From assembly GCA_033296885.1 (NCBI GenBank), contig MU863896.1:287112-351111 (forward strand): a stretch of DNA of 64,000 nt, read 5' to 3'. The notes under the pieces are model-generated. The model did no database searches and had not been told where the DNA came from. It saw only the letters and a list, made by a program, of their open reading frames with translations. The translations under genes and the position numbers were made by a program. Of the stretch, positions 45,667-56,189 are shown piece by piece. Position 1 is the first letter of the stretch. Every line of letters starts with the position of its first letter. The stretch comes from Triangularia verruculosa. Its lineage: Eukaryota > Ascomycota > Sordariomycetes > Sordariales > Podosporaceae.

Positions 45667-46414
45667 TCAGGGCCCAAAGATGGAGCTGCAAGCCTGGTTC
45701 CAGCCAACATCGCCACCGATCATGTTCAGCTGTCTCCCGCCTGAAGATTTATTGCGGACAATCTCAGCTTTTCCAGCCACAGTGTCAGAAATCCAGTTCA
45801 ACTGCCGCCCGTTTGCCAAAGTCTCATTGTCCGCTTAAGTGCCAAGTCAGTTATGTGCCGAGTAACCGGAGGGTACGGTAAGGTAGGTACCGTCAAAGTG
45901 TACACGTATACGTAGAGGAGAACTTACAAGTTACAAGATATTGTGTTTCCAGGTGAGCGGCAGGGGCTGTCAAAACTGCTGCAGGTGTCAGGGCCGATGG
46001 GGATTTGTTCTGATCAGAGGGGAGGTTCTGGCTGGGATCGGAGACTAGTGGCCGGCCCTGAATCTCTTCGACGGTCAAGGCTCTTGGCTTAAGGTCCTGG
46101 CGCTCTGTCACGATGTCCTTGTCATGGAGGGGCTGGTCGCCAGGGTATTGAACGATCTTGACGCTGATCTTGCCAAATTCTTTGGCGATATCCTCGCGAA
46201 GCTGGCCAACGGTGGTAACCCCGGGGGTAACCTGGATGGGCACTAGATCTTTGTCTACGAGATAAGGTGAACTGTCAGGATCTTGCGCAGGTAAAAGACC
46301 GGCTGGGGCAGGAAGCCTACTGTTGGAGCCGAGGCGGACATTATACGTTACAGTACTTGGCTTCAAGAGCGTCGTGGTCGTTGTCCGAGACGTCCTTTTG
46401 CGAAATCTATCCAT
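45667..46414 (-). CDS. Small protein with possible ubiquitin-like domain and C-terminal HET-s-like repeat pair
   Basis: Inferred exons 46414-45928 and 45833-45667 (94-nt intron with GTAAGT donor and CTGAC branch) encode 217 residues. A basic N terminus is followed by a segment, about residues 50-110, with ubiquitin-like rhythm: VPIQVTPGVTTVGQLRED, then IVQYPGDQPLHDKDIV. A Pro/Ser linker leads to the second exon, which encodes two degenerate repeats, NETLANGRQLNWI at 165-177 and NKSSGGRQLNMI at 190-201, and a short tail ending SSIFGP. Paired repeats of the form N-x-(S/T)...RQxN are typical of HET-s-related amyloid motifs. The gene lies downstream of, and on the same strand as, the SesA-like gene, which has the same repeat type. 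Function is not established; the exon structure needs RNA support. Confidence 0.65.
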
Positions 46415-46981
46415 GGTAAAATCGTCTTGTTACTGAGGAGATCTTTGAAGGTACGAATGCTGGTTCTTTGCCGTGGAGTTGTTGAGACACCCATAAGCCG
46501 CTTGTTGAACTACCTTTGAGTTCATGTTATACCTGGATAGCCGATGCTCGCCATTGCAGTCATCAAGACCTGATGCAAGGATGCCGTCACCAAATAGGGG
46601 CTTCGCTGGCTCCATTGATCAAGGGCACGGAACCGGGTTCCTTCTTTGTGAGCACAAGATCAGGTTGCAATAAGTGCCCAATGTCTTCCACAAATCACAG
46701 AATGAAACTGGCAATCAAGGCTGCGCGACAACCCACAAATACCTAGCCTTCACAGTGTATCACTGGCCCATATCTAAATACCCGTGCATGCAATATCACA
46801 GTGATCATGAAGTTTTTGAACATTCTTAGCGACAGTTGCAGCAATGTCAGCTTCTCAATCATCAGCAAGCAACAAAGCAAGAGGCTTGGTTCAGCAGAAC
46901 AACCCCAAAGCCCAATGCTGCACAGCACACCATACGCCAAAAGGTCAGACTGCATCTTTGGAGCTAAGCTGGGTATCTATA
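46415..46981. other. Spacer between the two repeat-bearing genes
   Basis: 567 bp, the presumed promoter of the downstream small gene. A 61-codon minus-strand frame at 46430-46615 could be a leader exon or chance; I could not join it convincingly. Confidence 0.45.
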
Positions 46982-47721
46982 TCAGGCATTGATACTTTTG
47001 GGAAACGTAGTAGTGTCGCCAACGATCGCGTTCTGCTGTCTGCTGTCACCAGCTGAGTGGTTATCCGTGATGCTCGCCAATGCTGACATATCTGCTCTCT
47101 CGAATCCCATGATGCCGTTGAACTGTCTCGCATTCTGAGTCGACGTGTTGCCCTCCAGCCTGAATTCCCGTAATGGCCTCTCCTGGTGCCTTGTTTTGTG
47201 TATCTCTTCGATCTTCTGGATTCCTGTCGCCATGCTACTCGTCACACCCACATGAGCAACTTCAACCTGAAGGGATAGTTCGGCCTTGGCGTCCCTCAGA
47301 CGTGACAGGATATCGAGTAGTCTTCCGTCGTCTCTGGGCTTTTTGACGAGAAAGTAGAAAGCCTGGCGGACCTTCCCTTTGCTTTGTCGAGCTTGCATGG
47401 AGCTAGCGACCCCCTTGAGTTCCTCAGCAATTCCGTAGATGTGGATGACTTGGTGTCTTATGATAGGTTTGTCCAGAACGGGCTCGCGTTGAATGGAGTC
47501 CAAGGTACCGAGCAAGGCATCTAGCTGTACTTCCAGATCCTTGATTGTATTGGGAGCTCCGCGAATGGCTTCGCGAACTTGGTAGAACTGTTGAAGAATA
47601 TATATGGTTTGTTCAATTAGTTGGAAGAGTGCGGTGGCAGAGGAGATTCCGTCCTGTGGGAGGTATTCCAAGTCATTAGCGGTCTGCCTGTGTCCAGAAA
47701 TGGTATCAAAGACTTTACCAT
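46982..47721 (-). CDS. SesA/HeLo-like helical domain protein with C-terminal HET-s-like repeat pair
   Basis: Exon 1 contributes only the ATG (47721-47719). After a 65-nt intron, exon 2 (47653-46982) supplies the rest, giving 224 residues starting MDGISSATALFQLIEQTIYI, the classic opening of N-terminal domains of fungal STAND/NLR proteins. Residues 1-155 are all-helical in pattern (LEVQLDALLGTLDSI, IYGIAEELKGVAS, LLDILSRLRDAKAELSLQV). The C terminus holds two repeats, NTSTQNARQFNGIMG at 170-184 and NHSAGDSRQQNAIVG at 199-213. This layout, helical domain plus terminal amyloid-like repeats, is that of HET-S-type cell-death effectors. Membrane activity and amyloid formation are inferred, not shown. 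Alternative start: the frame is also open upstream without an ATG. Confidence 0.72.
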
Positions 47722-48670
47722 GAGTTTTGGCTCTCAATAATCAGGTACATTAGTCTGGAGAGTTCTCACGCGGGATGCCGATTTCGAAAGGTCTCACATT
47801 TGGAAAGGTTCAAGGGAATATACCTGAACTCACAATCCCCCTGTCCATCAGGTTGTAGTTCATTTTTGACGGGGGCCGCTGGCACCTCAGGAAAATATCA
47901 GGTAGTCCAATTGGGGTTGCAGAACAGAAGGTAGGGCCTTGTGACGGGTGATGGCAGGCGGAAGTGTATCAAGGCCGGGCGTCAGCGCATGTTTCCATGT
48001 TTGGTTGCTATGGGAGGTTCCGATCACGACGATAAATGACTGGCTGGGAATATCAACCAATCCCCTACTTACTTCTTCCAGTCAAGTGCATGCAGCCGGT
48101 GTTGTCAACTTTTGGCCTTGCTTTTTCGCCAGCTCAACTAGGGGTGTTCTACTTGACCGCTCTTCGCTCTCTCTCGGGAAAAAATGTTTGGGGCAATTGT
48201 TTCCATATCTTCAACTTCAGCAGTGTTGCCTTAGGAGATGTACAACCAACTGTTGATTACCGTATCTTGAGGTGATAGACCTCGAAGTTTGCTGCTTTGG
48301 GTTGTCGGTTGGGCAGCATAAACATGACTTTGACGATGGCATCGACAGTGCCCAACTCAGGCCCCAGAAGGTACGTAAGCGGAGCTCAATGCATTGTTAC
48401 CTATGCACAGTCTGAGTGTCGAGGCAGCTTACAGGTCACACAACTTTTATCTTGCCGTTGGTTCAAATCAAGATTCGTTCGAACAACTGGAATGTGTACT
48501 TCTCGCTCCTTGGGCAGCAGCTGCTCTCCGGTGTCCCTAACAATTACCAGGCTCCCAGTACTCGAGCACGAATGGCTACATGGAGAAACCAAGAAGATGT
48601 CACTCCCATGATAAGAGCTACCTTTCCCATTGAAGGTATGTGACATGACGCAAATATCACCAACGTCACC
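47722..48670. promoter_or_regulatory. Divergent intergenic region in the putative signalling cluster
   Basis: 950 bp between the SesA-like start and the AAA-protein start. No gene is supported; the open frames are short. It would contain both promoters. Confidence 0.5.
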
Positions 48671-51021
48671 ATGTCGGCTTCGGTGGCAGACCACAGCGGT
48701 GCGCCGGAGGACTGCGAGCAAGGAAAGACACCAAACCTACTCAACGTCCCACCAATATTCCGGAAGGAAGACACTAACAGACGCGAGCGACTATCTCCTG
48801 GCTCAGATCAGGGATATTACTCTGATGATAAACCTTGGGTGAGGCCCATGTAACAAGACCATATATATGCGCTCTTCGGCTAACTCTCTGGCATGGACCA
48901 TTAGGGCTCTGAGCAACGGCATCGTTCAAATTCCCGGTCATCGTCTTACTTCGGACCGGAAATCACAAACGGCACACATCGAGAGACGCACGTGGTAGTC
49001 TTCACAACAGGGACTGCGGATAACAGGAAGTCCTTGACAATCATCGACCAGTCTCTCATTCAAGCCCTTGATATGGCCGAGAGGGATTCCAGGCAAGGTG
49101 GAGACGTGGAGGGCATCGTGTTGTCAGCCGGCATGCCCATCCATGAGCCGTATCATGCTCTCTTCAAGAACCTTAGGCGACTACACAAAATACTGCCATC
49201 CACAGGGGACGACAGAAAACACGCTGAGCTTTTGCTGGACTTCATTACGACAGAGCAAAGCGGTACCTGGCACAAGTCCCTCGAGGTGGAAGAAAGAAGG
49301 TGCCGGCGTATTGCCTTTAGAGACCTATGCCTTCTCTATTTCACGGGGCAGACCGTCTTTCGGAGAGAATCTGGTTGGAGAGCATACAAAGTCGGTCGGA
49401 TTGAGACTGGGGCCGACTTCACTTGTGGCCCCCTCCGAGTTCATGCCTATTATCTTGATTTCGATAACATGGGGCAGTCATTGGTTCCTCATCTTGAAGT
49501 ACTGACGATATCTCCCTATCAGTATGACAGAGAAATCCGGGATCTCGTTCTTTTGCCAGAGTGGTACGTACACAACCATCTCAAGATGGATGTTTTGCGC
49601 GACCGCCTCATTCAACGAGGCAAAAAGTACTGGGCATACAACAGCAGGCCGTTCCTCCAAGAGTATAGCGGTGATGCATGGGGAAATACTTCAAAATCTG
49701 TGAGTTCTAGGCTTGTTCTATTTCTCAATTCTCCGGTACAAGGATAGGCACTTTGGTGTTCTAACTAACAAAAACTTTATGAGGTCCCAATGCAAGTCAT
49801 GGTCGACTACACAACAGCCAGCAAGAAGAGTGAGGACAACATGTCACATTCACTCATGAACCCAACTTGCCAGGCTTGCCGTAGCATAGCACTAGGCTTT
49901 GCTCCCTTTCCCCAAGGATCTTATTCCCATGATCCAGAATTTTGCTTTCAGCTCGGTAGGTACAGAAAGGGTGAAGACTGTGAAGGCAAGTTGGGAGGGG
50001 ACAAGTTGGACAAGGAAATGCTGGATAGATGCATGTTGCTCTACTGCCCATCCCAGGTTTGGGCATTTTCCTTTAGACACAAGACATGGAAGCAAGTCCA
50101 TGTCAGCCATCTCATCGACGTGAAGGTGCAGAAACCAGAGTGGAAAGATCTGAGAATGGCTGATATGGACCGGAAGACTCAACTTGATTTAATGGTAGCG
50201 AGTTATTTCCGTGAACGAGACTCTGGGCGTCCCATCTTTGGTAGGCGACAAGGTATCAACATGCTCCTTCATGGCGGTAGCGGGACAGGAAAAAGATTCA
50301 TCGCGGGTGAGTTGATACATTCACCAACAAACCCCATTGCCAAAGGGACTCTCCTGATGATAACCTTGCTCAAACAGAATTCCTCGCCAGAAGGCATAAT
50401 GCGGCTCTCTACGAAATCTCTTGCAGCAGCCTTCCTCAAGCTGCAGATTCACTGAACATCGAATTGCGAACCATCTTCTCCCGCGCAGCCAATTGGGGAG
50501 CTCTTCTCCTTCTCAAGCACGCCGATAGTCTCGTCCAAGCCCGACTCGGACGCGATGTTCGACAAGACAATTTGGTATCCACGCTGTTGGAAGCTCTGGA
50601 TTCCTCTGAAGCCCTGGTCTTCTTTTCAGCAAGTTATTCCACCGAGCATGATCCTCATATCATATCTCGCATGCATATGGCGCTGCCTCTTCCTGAACTG
50701 GAAGCTGAGGCACAGAACGCCACCTGGCGTCATGCTATTAACAACGTCCAGTGCTTGCCCGAATATGATCGTGAAGATCTCGAGTGTTTCGTCAAAAAGG
50801 ATTCGTGCTCTCCCCCGAACGGATCCTTCGGTTCGATGAACGGCCAAGAGATCAAGTCGTGCTTCCAGGCAGCATTGGCACTTGCTACAAGAGAGCAGCC
50901 CCGTGGCCAGCACATCAGCCTCAAGGGAGACCACATCAAGAAGGTGTTGGGTTTCAGAGACATGTTCAAAGAATATGTGCGCAAAACATATAAATACTAT
51001 CATGGGGAGGGTGGCATCTGA
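48671..51021 (+). CDS. DUF7025/AAA-type ATPase with degenerate Walker B
   Basis: Exons 48671-48838, 48905-49699, 49784-50306 and 50378-51021 encode 709 residues. The middle part matches the fungal DUF7025-AAA architecture: HEPYHALFKNLRRLHKILPS, LLLDFITTEQSGTWHKSLEV, then LDRCMLLYCPSQVWAFSFRH before the ATPase domain. Walker A is GGSGTGKR at 485-492, with Arg where Thr/Ser is normal. Walker B reads ALLLLKHADSL, so the usual DEAD is KHAD (542-545) and both the Mg-binding Asp and catalytic Glu are gone. Sensor-1 LTTNR is replaced by FFSASY. The arginine in HIISRMHMAL is kept. It is probably a pseudo-ATPase or nucleotide-binding scaffold. Family members often occur in variable, lineage-specific gene sets. 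Confidence 0.8.
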
Positions 51022-51384
51022 GCGAAGGGTGATGGGGCTCAAAACAGGTACCGTAGGGAGCTCACAGGATCTGAGGGGGTTTTGTTGAGGTAGATTCAAG
51101 ATAGCTAGTGCCCTCTGATCCCAGAACTTCTTCCGTTGGCCGACCCTTCTGTGCCTTCCACAAAGTCCCCCCCCCCCTTCCGAGCGCATTGTTTTAGGTA
51201 GGATTCGCCAATAAAAGCTGCGACGCCTGGATTATAATCGTTTAGCCTGCATGAGGTTCACCGTCAGCAGGGGTAGTGGCTGGGGGGGATGCATCTGGGC
51301 TTATGGTGCATTTTAACTCGATGAAATTCACCTTACCTCGTTGGACATGTGGCCTGCTACTGGGCAGACACCATCAAATCATCA
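51022..51384. other. Short convergent spacer
   Basis: 360 bp between the AAA-protein stop and the orphan gene stop; it includes a C run at 51167-51178. Nothing else is seen. Confidence 0.5.
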
Positions 51385-52336
51385 TCAGTCGTCGAACGAC
51401 TCGCCACAATGTCCATACTTCTTCATGAGTTCCTCGGCCGCTTTTTTACAACTACTAATCACCACGATCTTCACAGACACACCAGCTTCGGAGACGGGAC
51501 CAGGCGGAACTCGGAGGAGGCCAGTAGCAAAGCCTTCAAAGCTTCGCAATACGTCGAATAATCGGTGGGTCTTCTCGAGAACAATAACCAGTCGTTTGAT
51601 GCCACTTTTGACCACATTATCCCAGAAATCAGCACATAGCTCCGGTAGACCCCGTCCTGAACCGAGGTCCTTGGCTTGCGATAGCCTTGCAAACAGACCA
51701 TGCATTAATTCTTCAGGGGCCACGGCCCGCTTGTTCTCCCGTTCGCACGACAGGCGGACTACTCGGTGGCTCGCACTTGGTTGACATCCAATCCCGGCAT
51801 TAACCAGTGCGCACAGCTTAAGAGCCCAGCGCTTCTCCTGGTATTCTGGGACAAGAACTGGGTATACAATGTCCAAGATGTCCGACGATGAGTTTTGCAA
51901 AGCCCACAAACACACATCTTGTATTGTAGCACGAACGACGCTGGGCGGATTCGAACGAGCTTCGCTATGGCTAGACGTGGAGGCCATGGAGGAAGTCGTT
52001 GTCGAGCTAACAGGCCTTGGCTTCGTCACGGTATTTGCAGGCTGCTGAGTTGGAACAGCTGTATGTGATGTCAACATTGGGCTCCTGGTTAGTTTTTGAA
52101 AACAAAGAGCAGGTCGCGCTTGCTGGTCAGCACTGGAAGAGAGCTTTACCTGACGGGCTATAGGGACGATTATGATATATTTGAACCGCCAGTATCGTGA
52201 TGTTTGTGGCCATCAGGTTGATCTGGTTCGAGTCTTTGGGGCTGTTTCCTTTAATACTGTACGAGGTTCCTGATTTGCTGACTTCGTTTCTCTTGCTCCT
52301 CCTCCTTGATGGGGCGGTGGAAGGGTCAAAAGCCAT
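51385..52336 (-). CDS. Hypothetical protein next to the AAA gene
   Basis: The main frame is exon 2, 52084-51385. A first exon at 52336-52134 fits in phase if a weak GTGCTG donor is used, with a good ACTAAC branch and CAG acceptor, giving 300 residues. The N terminus is basic and Ser/Lys-rich. A compact C-terminal region of about 150 residues includes ATIQDVCLWALQNSSSDILD, LCADFWDNVVKSGIKRLVIV and VSVKIVVISSCKKAAEELMK, an alternating strand/helix pattern reminiscent of a nucleotide-binding fold but without a Walker A. I do not recognise the family. Position at the edge of the transposon-rich zone suggests a lineage-specific gene. Confidence 0.5.
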
Positions 52337-53250
52337 GGCAGCGGCAATCGTCAATCCTCGGCCGTCAGCGGTGGACACGTTTGTGACTGATCGTAACCAG
52401 TGCTGATCAATCGATTATCAAGCACGCGTTGTGTGTTGGGAGTCGCTATTGAATCCGGAGTTTCTTAAGAGAACTGGACCAGGTAGTCTTCACTGTTCAC
52501 ATGAGTGGCCCGCCGCCTCCACATCCCCTGTTACCCAGTCAGTCAGGGGCTGGACGCGAAGCTTGGGCGGTCTAGGTACTTTACCTAGGGATCCTTGCAA
52601 ACCCGCACAGGGGAGTGAAGCGGTCTGGACAAAGATGGGTCGGAGTTACAATGCTGATAGCTACGGAGTACAAGATCGAGTTTGAGCTCCAAGTTATTGT
52701 TGGCTCCGAAATCCTTACTGTAGGAAGAGGAAGTTTTATTTGATAAGGTAGAGAACCCTATTAGCGTCCTGCTGATCAGACAGCAGTATGTCTTATTATC
52801 ACATTGCATCAACATTGCTCCTCAAAATGGGTCTGAACAGCTAGGAGAGTTCATTTACTGTAGATGAACCGGTCGCAGGGGTGGGAGTATCGAACATCTG
52901 AAATTCTTCTTCAACCTCACGCTGACAAGACACAGTAAAAGCCACCATCCGAGACACCTGGGACAACACGCAATTTTCAAGCCTTGTATTGACCGGGAAG
53001 ATCAACGCGTGCTTTTCAGACATAAGAGAGTGTAGTGTCGGGAATGAGATAAAGTGAGCTTCGTTGCAGGTGTCGCGGAGAGGTCGACGTGTCAGTCAAG
53101 CTGGAAGGTGACAATGTCAACAAACTTCCCGTTTCAGCAGCGATGATGCATAAAAGGTGGGTACCGGGTCCGCAACATTGCGACCTCACGTAAGCATCGG
53201 TATAGTAGCTCGGCTGGTCCTGCATAAAAGGTCCGATGGTATAAGGGTCT
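52337..53250. other. Transition zone between genes and A+T-rich repeats
   Basis: Normal base composition up to about 53230, with a sharp drop in G+C afterwards. Short minus-strand frames at 52841-53023 and 53016-53225 have ordinary codon use but no recognisable domain, and I could not join them into a gene. Confidence 0.5.
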
Positions 53251-55561
53251 ATACAGGCGTTAAGGTCCGTACTAAGTAAATTTTAGTATAATATAGTTAT
53301 AGATATAATACGTATAATAATATATATATAAATTTATATACTGTTTTATATTATATTAAAATAACGTTTAAGTAGGAGTTTAGGTAGGGTTTAAAGATAA
53401 GTTTAAGTAGGGTTTAGGTAAGTTTAAAATAAGAGATAAATAATAAAAGGGAGGTTTAAAGTACTAAAGCTTTTAATAATTAATTATAAAATACTTTCTT
53501 TTAAAGCTTTATAATATGTTTATAGATTTCTTTTATTTAAAATTCTACTTAACTTTTTTTCCTTTTTTAATAATCTTTTTTCTTAATTAAGTAATTTCGA
53601 TAATAATTTCGGTATTATAATTAAAATTAAATATTATATAAGTATATTACTAAGTGATAATTAAGTTTAAATAGGGTTTATATAAAGTTAAGTTAATAAT
53701 TTATATAAAAGGTTTATTAAAAGTATATTCAAAGCTTTATTTAACTTTTAGATTTATTTTCCGTAAAAATTACTATTAAAGTAAATAGGATTTAGATTAA
53801 AATTCGAAGGAGGTTTAAATAAAGTTTAAATAAGGTTAATATATACTAATAATTACGGAAAAGGGTAATAAAAAATATATTACCATTATTATAGGTAAAG
53901 TCTTTTATTATATTAAAATTAAATATAATTACCTATATAATTTTATTAAATAATTTATTATTAAAGCGATTTTAAACTGATATTTACGTAAGGCTTATAG
54001 TTTTATTACTTTAAATAAAAATAATATTAATATTTTAAATAAAAAAAGCGGTATATTTTTTATTTAAAAAATTAATTAAGTTATTAATAAAATTTATATA
54101 GTAATTTTAATTAAATTATAACTTAATACATTAAATAAAATAAATTTACCGATAATACTATTAATATTAAAATTAAATAATTTAAAATTAACCGTTTTAT
54201 TTTAACCTATTAGGATATTCCGGCCGAAGTAGTTATAATTAAAGTTTAAATTTATAAAAGTAAGTATAAAAAGATTAAAAAGGTTTTAAGTAAGTATAAG
54301 AAAATCTTTAGTAAGTATTTTTAATAAAGTTATAATTAAATTTAAGTTAAAGTTTAAGTAGGATTAAGATTAATTTAGGTTTAAAATATAAGTAAAAAAT
54401 AGTAAATTAAAAAGACGGTAGTTAAAAAGTAAATATATATTTATAAAAAATAAGTTATTAAAAATATATTAAATTATTTTAACCGTTCCATTACTAAAAA
54501 GTAGCCTATATAAAAGGCTAAACTCGAAGTTTATAAAATTAATATAATTAATATTTTACAAAATAAAAAGGTATATTTATATATTAAAAGTAAATTAAAA
54601 GTTATAAAAATTTATAAAGAGTATAAAGGATAGAAATATAAATATAGAGTTATAATTAAATTATAATTAAATTAAAGTAAAATTAAAGTTAATTTTAAAT
54701 AGTAATTTAATATAATTTTAACGAAGAAAATTATATTTTTATATAATACTTTAATTTTATAAAAACTATTATTACTATTTATAAATTTAACCTTAAATTT
54801 TATAATAACCCGGCTTTAAATAAATCTTTTAATAATTATTAAAACTTTACTAATATAAAATAAGCGACTTTTATTATTATTTTTAACGAAGAAAAGATTA
54901 ATTCTAAGGATAAAAGTAACGAAGTTATAAAGTTTTTGAAGTAAACTTAAATTAAAATCAAAGAAACGTTTACTAAAATCTTTAATAAAAAGTAAAAGAA
55001 GGCTTAAAGTTTATTAAGGGTAAGTTTAAAGATAGATTTATTTAGGGATTTAAGTAAAGTTTTTATTATAATTTAAGTAAGATTTTTATTATAGTTTAGT
55101 AAAGTTTTTTTAAATTTAAAGAAGGATTTACATTAATTTTACTTTAATTTAAAAAGGCTTTACTTAAAGGTTTATCTAAGTATTTTAATATGAAGTTAAA
55201 GGTATAATAAAGGTTTATACTTAAAGTTTAAATAGGATTTTTCTAATAATTTATATTATATTTTAGTTAACTATATAAATCTAATTAAAACTTATTTCTA
55301 ATTTTTTTTTATAAAAAATAATAATAATAGTAAATATTATATAAAAGTATTTTAATTATAAGTATGTAATATATATTAAATTATTTATATAATATTATAT
55401 ATTATATTATAATAAATATATATTTAAATTATTTTAATAATAATTTTTATAATAATATTTTTAAAAAAGTTTATTATTTTATATATAATTTATATTATAT
55501 TATATATTTATAATTTTTACTATTTTTATAACATATAATCTATAAAATATATATTTATTAT

Positions 55562-56179
55562 TGTTAACGTGTGGCACATAATAGGTGCCGGGTAAGACCC
55601 AGGTGTTGAGGTGCCGGGAAGGTCTTCCAACTTCTTCTCACATAAGCCTAACTCGGCAGACGAGCTCCTTAGCCAAGCCTAACCTTGGCACTATACTATT
55701 ATAGGTCTAGCGTAACCTAAGACCTACCAAAGGGCTCGGCTCCCAAGGATTTGTCAGCTATCGAAGGGAATCGAAGCCCGTAGAACTAAGCTATACCCTT
55801 TATAGCTTAGTAGTCCCACAGGGCACCCTGCTACCCTATAGGGGCCCAGTGCCCTGTAGAACCTGCTGGAAGACCAGCACACTTATATAAGTAGACCTCT
55901 CTTCTCCTCTTAATCCTGTATGTAGTAAGTAAGTATAAGCAATAGAGCATAAGTCAATAATATATATGCACTCAAAGCCTCTGTATTAGACTAAGTACAA
56001 GCACTCAAAGCCTCTGTACTGTGACGTCTTGCCCACTGTAATAACAGTGGTCTTGCTTCCTTCAGCACTGCTGTCGTACCCCTTTCTTCTGCTTCCGCTA
56101 CGCATTGCTACAGCGCATAGTTCACTGTAGCTCCCCTGTAGGCACTGTATTACAGGCCTATAGGGCAACGCAGCAAACA
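55562..56179. mobile_element. Probable solo LTR, little affected by RIP
   Basis: An island of about 618 bp of normal composition, beginning TGTTAACGTGTGG and ending GCAAACA, so it has TG...CA ends and a short TGTT/AACA inverted terminus. It includes a TATATAAG-like promoter element near 55884 and a direct repeat of GCACTCAAAGCCTCTGTA (about 55968-55985 and 56000-56017). The pentamer ATTAT precedes the start and occurs 5 bp after the end, but in such A+T-rich flanks this is weak evidence of a target duplication. No internal retrotransposon domain adjoins it, hence solo LTR. Confidence 0.55.
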
Positions 56180-56189
56180 TATACATTAT

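Noticed and set aside
46430..46615. 61-codon minus-strand frame upstream of the small repeat gene
   Set aside because: Could be an additional 5' exon, but no donor/acceptor pair joins it in phase convincingly.
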